Assembly (NCBI GenBank): GCA_036271315.1 | Contig: DATBAV010000031.1 | Coordinates: 1 to 23,005, forward strand | DNA from: VRUE01 sp036271315 | GTDB taxonomy: Bacteria; Actinomycetota; Thermoleophilia; Solirubrobacterales; 70-9 | Direction: 5' to 3' | DNA: 23,005 nt | Shown: positions 7,019-14,609 of the stretch, piece by piece | Layout: each line of letters begins with the position of its first letter | Numbering within the stretch: position 1 is the first letter of the stretch | Notes under the pieces: model-generated | Told to the model about the DNA's origin: nothing | Database searches by the model: none | The model's input: only the letters and a program-made list of their open reading frames with translations | Made by a program: the position numbers and the translations under genes

Positions 7019-7588
7019 TCAGACAGAGGGCTTGACGACGTTGCCGCGGATCAGCGTGTTGTGGCCGCTGCCACCGTCCATGATGTCGGTGCTGCCGCCG
7101 CGCAGCACGTCGTTGCCGGGGCCACCGAGCAGTTCATCTTTGCCAGGCCCGCCGTAGAGGACGTCGCTGCCGCCGCGGCCGGCGATCTTGTCGTTGCCTT
7201 CTCCGCCGATCAGTTTGTCCGGGCCGCTGCCGCCCACCAGGGTGTCGTTGCCGGGACCGCCGCGCATCGTCACCGGCAATTCGATCGCGCTCGAGACGGA
7301 GAACGTGTCATCGCCTTCGCCACCGTTGATTTCGAAGCCGGCGACGAGGGGCGCTTTGCAGGTCAACTCGTTCGGCACGCCGGGCGTGTTTTCGCAGACC
7401 GTGCCGCCGACTTCCAGCGGCGCGGCAGAGTCGATCACGTAGCTGCGGCCATCGGGCGTGGGCCAGATGCGGATCGAGTTCTGCGTCGCACCACCGGCCA
7501 AGACCACGGTGTAGGTGGTTTCGGCATGGGCGATCGACGCTGTTTGCGCCGCCAGAGTCGCGAGCAGGATCAAGATCGCCTTCTTCAT
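7019..7588 (-). CDS. Small secreted RTX-repeat (haemolysin-type Ca2+-binding) protein
   Basis: 189 aa with a clear Sec signal peptide (MKKAILILLATLAAQTASIA, cleavage after AHA near residue 22). Residues about 90-180 carry about eight glycine- and aspartate-rich nonapeptides of the GGxGxDxLx type, for example GGPGNDTLV, GGEGNDKIA and GGPGNDVLR, which bind calcium in a parallel beta roll. The region before the repeats contains a Cys pair (VCENTPGVPNELTC) that could form a disulphide. No enzymatic domain or C-terminal sorting motif is present. It ends NVVKPSV. It begins 27 nt after the quinone oxidoreductase stop on the same strand, so it may be cotranscribed; no ribosome binding site is evident. 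Function is unknown beyond extracellular calcium binding. Confidence 0.85.
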   Translation of the reverse strand: MKKAILILLATLAAQTASIAHAETTYTVVLAGGATQNSIRIWPTPDGRSYVIDSAAPLEVGGTVCENTPGVPNELTCKAPLVAGFEINGGEGDDTFSVSSAIELPVTMRGGPGNDTLVGGSGPDKLIGGEGNDKIAGRGGSDVLYGGPGKDELLGGPGNDVLRGGSTDIMDGGSGHNTLIRGNVVKPSV

Positions 7589-7615
7589 AAGGAAAAGCCC
7601 CCGCCGAGCCGGGTC

Positions 7616-8650
7616 CTAGTTAGGGAACAACACAACCTTGCCGACGTTGCGGCGCTGAGCGATGAATTCATGCGCCTCACCGGCTCGCTCGAATGGAAAC
7701 GCCTCGGCGACGACCGGCTCGAGGCGCCCCGCCTCGAGGTCCGCCATCAGCGGCTCGGTTACCCGGTCGAGGCTGCCCTCGCGGTCCCACCACTTGAGCA
7801 TGTTGAGGCCGAAGACCCCCTTGTTCTCGTTCATCAACGCCAGGCTCTTCCACCAGGGGATGGTCGCCAGCGGCATCTTGGCGAGGCTCTTGAGGGCCGC
7901 CGGAAGGTCGCGGCCGCTCTCCTTGGTCACCTCGGAGAGGCCGTACATGACAACGCGGCCGCCGGAGCGCAGCAAGCGGTAGTCCTTGCGGAACGAGGTC
8001 GGGCCGAGCGCGTCGATGATCAGGTCGACACCCTCGCCGGCGGTGATCCGCATCGTCTCCGCCGCGAAGTCCTGGCTGCGGTAGTCGATCGCGTGGGTGA
8101 CGCCCTGGGCGCGAATCGCGTCGTGCTTGGAGGGCGAGGCGGTGCCAAAGATCTCGGCGCCAACGTTGCGGGCGATCTGAGTGGCGGCGATGCCCACCCC
8201 GCCGGCCGCGGCGTGAATCAGCACACGATCGCCCTCGCGCAGGCTGCCCATGACGATCAGGGCGGCGTAGGCGGTCCCGTAGTTGACCGGGAAGGCGGCG
8301 CCCTGCTCGAAGCTGAGTCGATCGGGCAGCGGCAGAACCTGCACGGCGGGAACCGCGACCAGCTCAGCCTGCCCGCCGAAACGGGTGCCCGCCATGACCC
8401 TGTCGCCGACCGCGAAATCGCTCACCCCCTCACCCAGGCTCTCGACCTCTCCAGCCACCTCGTAACCCATCACGCAGGGGGGTTTGGGCGCGTCCGGGTA
8501 GAGGCCGAGGCGAGCCATCGTGTCGGCGAAGTTGATGCCGGCGGCCTTGACCGCGATCCGGACCTCGCCGGCAGCGACCGGCGGATCGGGGCGCTCCTGC
8601 ACCTGCAGCACCTCGGGTCCACCGTTCCCTGTCTGTACCAGTGCCTTCAC
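7616..8650 (-). CDS. Zinc-independent quinone oxidoreductase, VAT1-like MDR family
   Basis: 344 aa medium-chain dehydrogenase/reductase. The N-terminal GroES-like domain (about 1-125) lacks the catalytic zinc ligands. The Rossmann domain contains HAAAGGVGIAATQIAR, the NADPH-binding signature of the quinone reductase branch. AAGINFADTMARLGLYPDAP and GLNMLKWWDREGSLDRV near the C-terminus point to the VAT1/quinone oxidoreductase subgroup. The family reduces quinones or alpha,beta-unsaturated carbonyls with NADPH in the cytosol; the substrate here is not deducible. The start is GTG 8650 with no ribosome binding site, 6 nt after a TAGGCT box, so a leaderless mRNA is likely. It lies 28 nt after serA. 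The nearby menaquinone genes make a quinone role tempting, but there is no direct evidence. Confidence 0.88.
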   Translation of the reverse strand: MKALVQTGNGGPEVLQVQERPDPPVAAGEVRIAVKAAGINFADTMARLGLYPDAPKPPCVMGYEVAGEVESLGEGVSDFAVGDRVMAGTRFGGQAELVAVPAVQVLPLPDRLSFEQGAAFPVNYGTAYAALIVMGSLREGDRVLIHAAAGGVGIAATQIARNVGAEIFGTASPSKHDAIRAQGVTHAIDYRSQDFAAETMRITAGEGVDLIIDALGPTSFRKDYRLLRSGGRVVMYGLSEVTKESGRDLPAALKSLAKMPLATIPWWKSLALMNENKGVFGLNMLKWWDREGSLDRVTEPLMADLEAGRLEPVVAEAFPFERAGEAHEFIAQRRNVGKVVLFPN

Positions 8651-8656
8651 CGGGTC

Positions 8657-8662
8657 AGCCTA
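8657..8662 (-). promoter_or_regulatory. Putative -10 box TAGGCT, leaderless start of the quinone oxidoreductase
   Basis: TAGGCT on the minus strand is 6 nt from the GTG start. CTGTAG lies 16 nt further upstream; the same CTGTAG-spacer-TAGGCT pair precedes menD with 17 nt. The site is in the short serA-oxidoreductase gap. Confidence 0.5.
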
Positions 8663-8678
8663 CTTGACCGGTCCTGGA

Positions 8679-10259
8679 CTACAGATCGACCGAGCGGCCG
8701 ACCGAGAAGCCGTCGAGCTCGAGGATCTTGGCGATCGTCGCCTCGTTCACAGCGGCATCGGTGGTCAGCGCCATCACCGCGCGCTCGCCGTCCTCCTCGG
8801 CACCGACGGCGGCGGAGACGATGTTGACGCTCTCCTCGCCGAACATCGTGCCGACCCGGCCGATCATGCCGGGACGGTCAGCGTAGCGGAAGACGGCGAT
8901 GTGCTCAGCGAATGGCAGGTAGAAGCTCTCGCCCCAGACCGAGACCAAGTAGGGCTCGTTATGGGGGCCGACGCCGGTTCCGGCCACCTCGACTTCGTCG
9001 CTGCCGCTGCCCAGGCGCACCGTGACCAGCTCGGTGAAGTCCTCCGAGCTCGACTCCTTGGTCTCGACCAGGTCGACGCCGCGTTCCTCGGCCATCTGCG
9101 GCGCGTTGACGAGGTTGACCGGCTCCTCGGTGTGACCGGAGAGGATCCCGACCAGGACGGCGATGCCAAGTAGGCGGGTGTCGTGCTGAGCGAGTTTCCC
9201 GCGGAACTCGACCGCGACCCGGTCAACCGGGCCCTGGCCGAGGCCCTCCGCCAGGCGGCCGAGCTTTTCGCAGAGCGGCACGAAGGGCGAGAGCGCTTCC
9301 ATCTCCTCCGGTCGCACCGCGGCGATGTTGACCGCGTTGGTGACGACAGCACCGGTCAGCGCCGCGGTCACCTGTTCAGCGGTGACGACACCGGCGCGGT
9401 CCTGGGCCTCGGCGGTGGAGGCGCCCAGGTGCGGAGTGACGACGACGTCCCCGCGGGCGAAGATCGGGTGCTCGGTGAAGGGCTCCGACGGGAAGACGTC
9501 GAGCGCGGCGCCACCGACCTTGCCCGACTCCAGTCCCGCCACCAGCGCATCGAGGTCGACCAGCTCGCCGCGGGCGCAGTTGACGATTCGCACCCCCTGC
9601 TTCATCTGGGCGATCGCCTCAGCGTCGATCAGGTTGATGGTCTCGGGCGTCTTGGGCACGTGCACGGTGACGACGTCGGCCCGGCCGAAGAGGTCCTCGA
9701 GGCTCTCCGCACCCTCGACCCCGAGCTCGCGGAAGCGCTCGGCGGAGACGAACTTGTCGAAGGCGATCACGTCCATCTCGAAGGCCTGGGCGCGTTTGGC
9801 GACGAGCTGGCCGATGCGGCCGAACCCAACGATGCCGATCGTCTTGCCGTAGAGCTCGGCGCCCTTGAACTTGGCCCGGTCCCAGCGGCCGTCGACGAGG
9901 GCGCCATGGGCCTGCGGGACGTTGCGGAAGAGCGCGAGGGCGAGCGCGAGGGTGTGCTCGGCAGCGGCGACGGAGTTCGATTCGGGCGCGTTGGCGACGA
10001 CGATGCCGCGGCGCGTCGCGGCGGGGATGTCGACGTTGTCGACGCCGGTGCCGGCGCGGCCGATCACCTTGAGGTTGTCCGCCCGCTCGATCAGCTCCGG
10101 CGTCAGCTTCGTCGCCGAGCGGATCAGGATCGCGTCGTAGCCACCGATCTTCTCGGCCAGCTCCTCGTCGGACATCTCGAGGCCGAGGTCGACATCGAAG
10201 TTCTGCCGCAGCAGGTCGACCCCCGAGTCGGCGATCTTCTCCTTGACCAGGACTTTCAT
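8679..10259 (-). CDS. serA: D-3-phosphoglycerate dehydrogenase
   Basis: 526 aa, the long form with three parts. The catalytic and NAD-binding domains cover about 1-310, the allosteric substrate-binding domain about 315-440, and a C-terminal ACT domain about 450-526 (FRYADRPGMIGRVGTMFGEE) binds serine. The NAD motif is GIVGFGRIGQLVAKR. Catalytic residues sit in VNCARGELVD (Arg), ALDVFPSEP (Glu) and TPHLGASTAEAQDRAG (His). It oxidises 3-phosphoglycerate to 3-phosphohydroxypyruvate, the first step of serine synthesis. The start is ATG 10259 with AAAGG about 7 nt upstream. It follows serC with a 73-nt gap on the same strand, so the first two serine steps are probably cotranscribed; serB is not in the window. 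Confidence 0.97.
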   Translation of the reverse strand: MKVLVKEKIADSGVDLLRQNFDVDLGLEMSDEELAEKIGGYDAILIRSATKLTPELIERADNLKVIGRAGTGVDNVDIPAATRRGIVVANAPESNSVAAAEHTLALALALFRNVPQAHGALVDGRWDRAKFKGAELYGKTIGIVGFGRIGQLVAKRAQAFEMDVIAFDKFVSAERFRELGVEGAESLEDLFGRADVVTVHVPKTPETINLIDAEAIAQMKQGVRIVNCARGELVDLDALVAGLESGKVGGAALDVFPSEPFTEHPIFARGDVVVTPHLGASTAEAQDRAGVVTAEQVTAALTGAVVTNAVNIAAVRPEEMEALSPFVPLCEKLGRLAEGLGQGPVDRVAVEFRGKLAQHDTRLLGIAVLVGILSGHTEEPVNLVNAPQMAEERGVDLVETKESSSEDFTELVTVRLGSGSDEVEVAGTGVGPHNEPYLVSVWGESFYLPFAEHIAVFRYADRPGMIGRVGTMFGEESVNIVSAAVGAEEDGERAVMALTTDAAVNEATIAKILELDGFSVGRSVDL

Positions 10260-10277
10260 CGCACAGCCTTTCGTTCA

Positions 10278-10322
10278 CGTCGCGATCGACACGGATTCGA
10301 ACGACCGGCGATCACCGCGACG
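10278..10322. repeat. Small inverted repeat in the serC-serA gap
   Basis: CGTCGCG (10278-10284) and CGCGACG (10316-10322) are inverted copies of 7 bp, with partial ATCG pairing inside them. It could form a weak hairpin in the serC-serA mRNA just upstream of the serA ribosome binding site. There is no T-tract. In this GC-rich sequence chance is quite possible. Confidence 0.3.
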
Positions 10323-10332
10323 ATTGCAACGT

Positions 10333-11499
10333 TCACAGGCGGGCCTCCCCCATGTTCTCGACCACCCAATCGATGCAGGCGGTCAGGGCTTCTACGTCAG
10401 CCGGCTCGACCGCCGGGAACATGCCGATCCGCAGCTGGTTGCGACCCAGCTTGCGGTACGGCTCGGTGTCGACGATGCCGTTGGCGCGCAGCGTCGCGGC
10501 GATCGCGGCGGCGTCGACCGAGTCCTCGAAATCGATCGTGCCAACGACCAGCGAGCGCTTGGCCGGATCGGCGACGAAGGGTGTGGCGAACTCGCTCGCC
10601 TCGGCCCAGCCGTAGAGATGGCCGGAGGAGGCGGATGTGCGCTCGACGCAACCGTCGAGCCCGCCCAACGCCAGCATCCACTCGACCTGATCGGCAAGCA
10701 GCAGCAGGGTGGCAAGCGCGGGCGTGTTGTAGGTCTGCTCCTTGCGCGAGTTCTCCAGCGCTGTTTGCAACGAGAGGAAGTCGGGCTGCCAGCGGTCATC
10801 GGCGCCGTCAAGCTCGCCGATGCGGGCGATCGCCGCCGGGCTGAGCGCGGCCAGCCAGAGACCGCCGTCGGCGCCGAAGGCCTTCTGCGGAGCGAAGTAG
10901 TAAACGTCGGCCTGGCTTGCGTCGAGCGGCAGGCCGCCGGCGCCCGAGGTGGCATCGATCAGGACGAGGGCGTCGCCCGAGCCATCTGGGCGCCGCACCG
11001 GGACCATCACCCCGGTTGAGGTCTCGTTGTGAGCCCAGGCGATCGCGTCGGCCGCGGGGTCGGCGACGGGCGCGGGCGCGGCGCCGGGATCGGCCTCGAT
11101 CACGATCGGGTCCTGCAGGAACGGCGCGCCCTTGGTCGCCTTGGCGAACTTCTGCGAGAACTCGCCATAAGTGAGGTGCAGGGCACGCTCGCGCACGAGC
11201 CAGGCACAGGCGGCGTCCCAGAAGGCGGTTGTGCCGCCGTTGCCAAGGGCAATCTCATAGCCGTCGGGAAGCGCGAAGAGCTCGGCGAGGCCGGAGCGGA
11301 CCCGTCCGACCAGATCGCGCACCGGAGCCTGCCGGTGCGAGGTCCCCATGAGCTTCGACTGCTGCGCCAGCTTCTCGAGTGCCTCGGGGCGCACCTTCGA
11401 GGGCCCGCAGCCAAAGCGGCCATCGGCCGGCTTGAGCTCGGTGGGGATCTGGGCTATGTCCGTGGCTGGGGTCATCGGGGTGAAAAGTGGCCGGTTCAC
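10333..11499 (-). CDS. serC: Phosphoserine aminotransferase, actinobacterial type
   Basis: 388 aa, fold-type I PLP aminotransferase converting 3-phosphohydroxypyruvate and glutamate to phosphoserine. The N-terminal FGCGPSKVRPEAL followed by LMGTSHRQAPV is typical of the actinobacterial SerC subtype (mycobacterial-like), which differs from the E. coli type. The PLP lysine is in VYYFAPQKAFGADGG. LGNGGTTAFWD provides the phosphate-binding loop. The C-terminal small domain ends GRNQLRIGMFPAVEP. The start is GTG 11499; ATG 11475 (MTPATDIAQIPTELKP) is an alternative that would remove eight residues. Neither has a good ribosome binding site. A TAGGCC box lies 8 nt before the GTG. It is divergent from the cupin gene and followed by serA. 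Confidence 0.96.
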   Translation of the reverse strand: MNRPLFTPMTPATDIAQIPTELKPADGRFGCGPSKVRPEALEKLAQQSKLMGTSHRQAPVRDLVGRVRSGLAELFALPDGYEIALGNGGTTAFWDAACAWLVRERALHLTYGEFSQKFAKATKGAPFLQDPIVIEADPGAAPAPVADPAADAIAWAHNETSTGVMVPVRRPDGSGDALVLIDATSGAGGLPLDASQADVYYFAPQKAFGADGGLWLAALSPAAIARIGELDGADDRWQPDFLSLQTALENSRKEQTYNTPALATLLLLADQVEWMLALGGLDGCVERTSASSGHLYGWAEASEFATPFVADPAKRSLVVGTIDFEDSVDAAAIAATLRANGIVDTEPYRKLGRNQLRIGMFPAVEPADVEALTACIDWVVENMGEARL

Positions 11500-11569
11500 G
11501 GCGCGGCGGCCTAGGTTATTGACCGGCGGGGTTGGACCTCAGGCAGGCCGTCCGCATAGGCTGCCGGCC
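11500..11569. promoter_or_regulatory. Divergent promoter region, serC / cupin
   Basis: Rightward, TAGGCT (11557-11562) is 7 nt before the cupin ATG, with TTGGAC (11532-11537) as a -35 candidate at 19-nt spacing. Leftward, TAACCT (11513-11518) and TAGGCC (11508-11513) precede the serC GTG by 13 and 8 nt. The rightward box is the more convincing. No operator palindrome is evident. Confidence 0.5.
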
Positions 11570-11977
11570 ATGAGCGAGACCAACGAGCAGGCCATCAGCA
11601 AGGGCGACGGTTACGCCGTCGCCAACCTCAGCGACCTCGGCGAGGGACCGGGATTCCGCAAGATCCGCAAGCCCCTGGGCGTCACCGCCTTCGGCGTCAA
11701 CGCGATCGTGCTGCCGCCCACCTATGCCACCGGCAGCCATTACCACGACGAGCAGGAGGAGCTCTACTTCCTCCACAGCGGCCACGTCGCGATCGAGTTC
11801 GGCGACGGCAGCAGCCACGAGCTGGAGCCCGGCGGCCTAGCCTGGGTGGACGCTTCGACCGAGCGCAGGCTGAGAAACCTCAGCGACTCAGAAGAGGCCG
11901 TCTACGTCGTCGTCGGCGGCAAGGACGGCTACGTGGGCCGCGACGGCAAACTGGCCGAGGGCGAGACGCACCGCTAA
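11570..11977 (+). CDS. Small single-domain cupin protein
   Basis: 135 aa. One cupin_2 barrel; motif 1 is complete with metal ligands in TGSHYHDEQEELYFLHSG (two His and a Glu). In motif 2, GGLAWVDASTERRLRN, the usual His is replaced by Arg, so the metal site may have three ligands or be degenerate. Such small cupins can be isomerases, dioxygenases or ligand-binding proteins; nothing identifies the substrate. The start is ATG 11570, 7 nt after a TAGGCT box and without a ribosome binding site, so a leaderless mRNA is likely. The gene diverges from serC and converges with ilvC, and is followed 8 nt after its stop by a large hairpin. Confidence 0.85.
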   Translation: MSETNEQAISKGDGYAVANLSDLGEGPGFRKIRKPLGVTAFGVNAIVLPPTYATGSHYHDEQEELYFLHSGHVAIEFGDGSSHELEPGGLAWVDASTERRLRNLSDSEEAVYVVVGGKDGYVGRDGKLAEGETHR

Positions 11978-11985
11978 AGCTTCAG

Positions 11986-12110
11986 GCGCAAGGGATCCAG
12001 GTCCCCCTCCCACGGAGACCGTCGCGCAGCTGATCGTCCCCGGTAGTCCGTACGTGATCGCTGAGCCTCCGTGAGAGGGGGACCTGGATCCCTCCCACGT
12101 GCTCTTGCGC
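11986..12110. repeat. Long inverted repeat E1, downstream of the cupin gene
   Basis: Arms 11991-12017 and 12067-12093 are 27 nt each with a single mismatch (C versus T, which pairs as G-U in one RNA strand). The loop is 49 nt. An outer 7-bp stem, GCGCAAG (11986-11992) with CTTGCGC (12104-12110), is offset by an 11-nt bulge on the right. The loop start CCGTCGCGCAGCTGA (12019-12033) recurs in E2 on the opposite strand. E1 begins 8 nt after the cupin stop, so it may act as terminator or 3' mRNA end structure. No T-tract follows. Confidence 0.8.
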
Positions 12111-12120
12111 TGCATCTCAA

Positions 12121-12245
12121 AACTTGAAGGACGCCGGCAGCCCCTCTCCATGAAGCTTGGGGACCACGCTTCGAAGCATGGGAACGACTCAGCCGCGCGA
12201 CGGCTTCAGGGAGAGGGGCTGCCGGCGTCCCCCACGCTTGAAGTT
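12121..12245. repeat. Long inverted repeat E2, downstream of ilvC
   Basis: Arms 12129-12156 and 12203-12230 are 28 nt each with one mismatch. The loop is 46 nt and contains a further palindrome, GCTTCGAAGC (12168-12177), inside an 18-nt near-palindrome (12164-12181). An outer AACTT/AAGTT stem (12121-12125, 12241-12245) is offset by a right-hand bulge. Read on the minus strand the loop starts CCGTCGCGCGGCTGA (12203-12189), nearly the same as E1. It begins 5-20 nt after the ilvC stop. Arm sequences differ from those of E1 yet remain self-complementary. Confidence 0.8.
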
Positions 12246-12250
12246 GAAGC

Positions 12251-13252
<1,002 letters not shown>

Positions 13253-13259
13253 GAGCGGC

Positions 13260-13265
13260 AGGCTA
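13260..13265 (-). promoter_or_regulatory. Putative -10 box TAGCCT for ilvC, on the menE stop codon
   Basis: On the minus strand TAGCCT includes the TAG stop of menE (13263-13265) and is 7 nt before the ilvC ATG. This spacing matches the other leaderless-type starts here. No clear -35 box is visible. Read-through from menE is also possible, since only 10 nt separate the genes. Confidence 0.45.
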
Positions 13266-14588
13266 GCGAAGGGCGCGCCTCATCAGCTTGCCCGAGGGCG
13301 TGCGCGGCAGCGCCGCCGCCAGCTCGACCCGCTTCGGCACCTTGAAGCCGGCCAGCGACTCGGCGCAGTGGCGGCGCAGCTCGTCGGGGCTGACCTCGGA
13401 GCCGTCGCGCAGGACGACGATCGCGGTCACCGCCTGCTGCCACTCCGGGTCCTCGCGGCCGACGACGGCGGCGTCCGCGACCTCGGGATGGCGCAGCAGC
13501 ACTTTCTCGACTTCCGCCGGCACGACGTTCTCACCGCCGGTGACGATCAGGTCGTCCATGCGGTCCTCGACGTAGAGGAAACCTTCCTCGTCGATGCGGC
13601 CGAGGTCGCCGGTGTGCAGCCAGCCGTCGGCATCGGCGCGGCCGGGGGCGACGGTCGGCCCCTGGACGAGGATCTCGCCCTCCTGGATGCGCAGGTGGGT
13701 GGTAAGCAGCGGCCGTCCGGCGGAGCCGAGCTTGCGGCGGGCGTCGGCCGGCGCCAGCGTCGTCACCTGGGAGCAGGTCTCGGTCAGGCCGTAGGTCTGC
13801 ACGACCGTGGCACCTCGCCCGAGCGCCTCCTCGAGCGGATCCTCCGGCACCGGCCCGCCGCCGATCAGCAGCGCCCGCGGGCCGGAGAGGTCGGCGCCTG
13901 CATCGAGCAGGCGCGTGAGCATCGTCGCCACCAGGGAGACCACGCTGATCCGGTCGCGCTCGAGCGACTCCGCGACCCGGTCGACGTCGAAGCCGTCGTG
14001 GACGACGGCGGCGGTGCCGTAGATCACCGAGCGCATGACGATGCCGAGGCCGGAGATGTGGCTGAGCGGCAGGCAGCAGAGCCAGCGGTCCTCGGGCTCG
14101 ACGCCGATGTTGAAGGCGGAGGCGACGGCGCTCCAGAGGAAGTTGCCGTAGGTGAGGCCGATCGGTTCGGGGCTGCCGGTGCTGCCGCTGGTCATCACGT
14201 GGCTGGCGATGTCGTCCATGTCGTGCTCCCCGAGCAGCGGCAGGTCGGCCTCGGTCTGGGTCAGCTCGCCGGCGTCGTCGAGGTCGACCGCCGGTTCCTC
14301 GGCCGCGATAACGGCGGCCCGCTCCTCGGCCGAGAGGCGAGGGCCAAGCGGCAGCAGGACCGCTCCGACCTTCATCAGGGCGTGGACCATCACCACCTGC
14401 TCGCGGCGCGGGTGCATCGTCATCGCCACGGTCGAGCCGCGGCGCACGCCGTGGGCGATCAGCCGCCGCGCCACCCAGGTCGCCTCGGCCTCGAGCTCGG
14501 CATAGGTGACCTCGGTGCCGTCGGCGATCAGCGCGGTGCGCTCGGGACAGCTCTGAGATCTCTGGGCCAGCCAGTCGTCGAGTTTCAT
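13263..14588 (-). CDS. menE: o-Succinylbenzoate--CoA ligase
   Basis: 441 aa acyl-adenylate-forming ligase that activates o-succinylbenzoate with ATP and CoA. ANL-family motifs appear in order: VTYAELEAEA near the N-terminus, P-loop TSGSTGSPEPIGLTYGN, VVQTYGLTETCSQ, HTGDLGRIDEEGFLYVEDR, TGGENVVPAEVE, and PRTPSGKLMRRAL at the C-terminus with the catalytic Lys. The P-loop has Glu where the family usually has Lys (SPE rather than xPK). Assignment to MenE rather than another acyl-CoA ligase rests mainly on adjacency to menBACD, supported by compact length. The start is ATG 14588, which gives a standard N-terminus (KLDDWLAQRSQSCPERTAL), although the frame is open far upstream. No ribosome binding site is visible. 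Only 21 nt separate it from divergent menB. Confidence 0.88.
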   Translation of the reverse strand: MKLDDWLAQRSQSCPERTALIADGTEVTYAELEAEATWVARRLIAHGVRRGSTVAMTMHPRREQVVMVHALMKVGAVLLPLGPRLSAEERAAVIAAEEPAVDLDDAGELTQTEADLPLLGEHDMDDIASHVMTSGSTGSPEPIGLTYGNFLWSAVASAFNIGVEPEDRWLCCLPLSHISGLGIVMRSVIYGTAAVVHDGFDVDRVAESLERDRISVVSLVATMLTRLLDAGADLSGPRALLIGGGPVPEDPLEEALGRGATVVQTYGLTETCSQVTTLAPADARRKLGSAGRPLLTTHLRIQEGEILVQGPTVAPGRADADGWLHTGDLGRIDEEGFLYVEDRMDDLIVTGGENVVPAEVEKVLLRHPEVADAAVVGREDPEWQQAVTAIVVLRDGSEVSPDELRRHCAESLAGFKVPKRVELAAALPRTPSGKLMRRALR

Positions 14589-14596
14589 CGGCGGGA

Positions 14597-14602
14597 TATC
14601 GT
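14597..14602 (+). promoter_or_regulatory. Putative -10 box TATCGT for menB
   Basis: TATCGT lies 7 nt before the menB ATG within the 21-nt menE-menB gap. Any -35 element would fall inside the first codons of menE. The box is part of GATATC, which is palindromic, so an overlapping leftward signal for menE is conceivable. Confidence 0.4.
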
Positions 14603-14609
14603 GCCCATC

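Noticed and set aside
9183..10844. Long plus-strand open frame antisense to serA and serC
   Set aside because: Compositional shadow; the opposite strand encodes two complete well-known enzymes. The same holds for antisense frames over leuA (4415-5584), the oxidoreductase (7061-8827), ilvC (12314-13228) and menF (20175-21800).
11978..12250. Insertion sequence or MITE with terminal inverted repeats
   Set aside because: No target-site duplication and no transposase. Both palindromes fit exactly between two stop codons, which favours a 3'-end role, though a mobile origin is not excluded.
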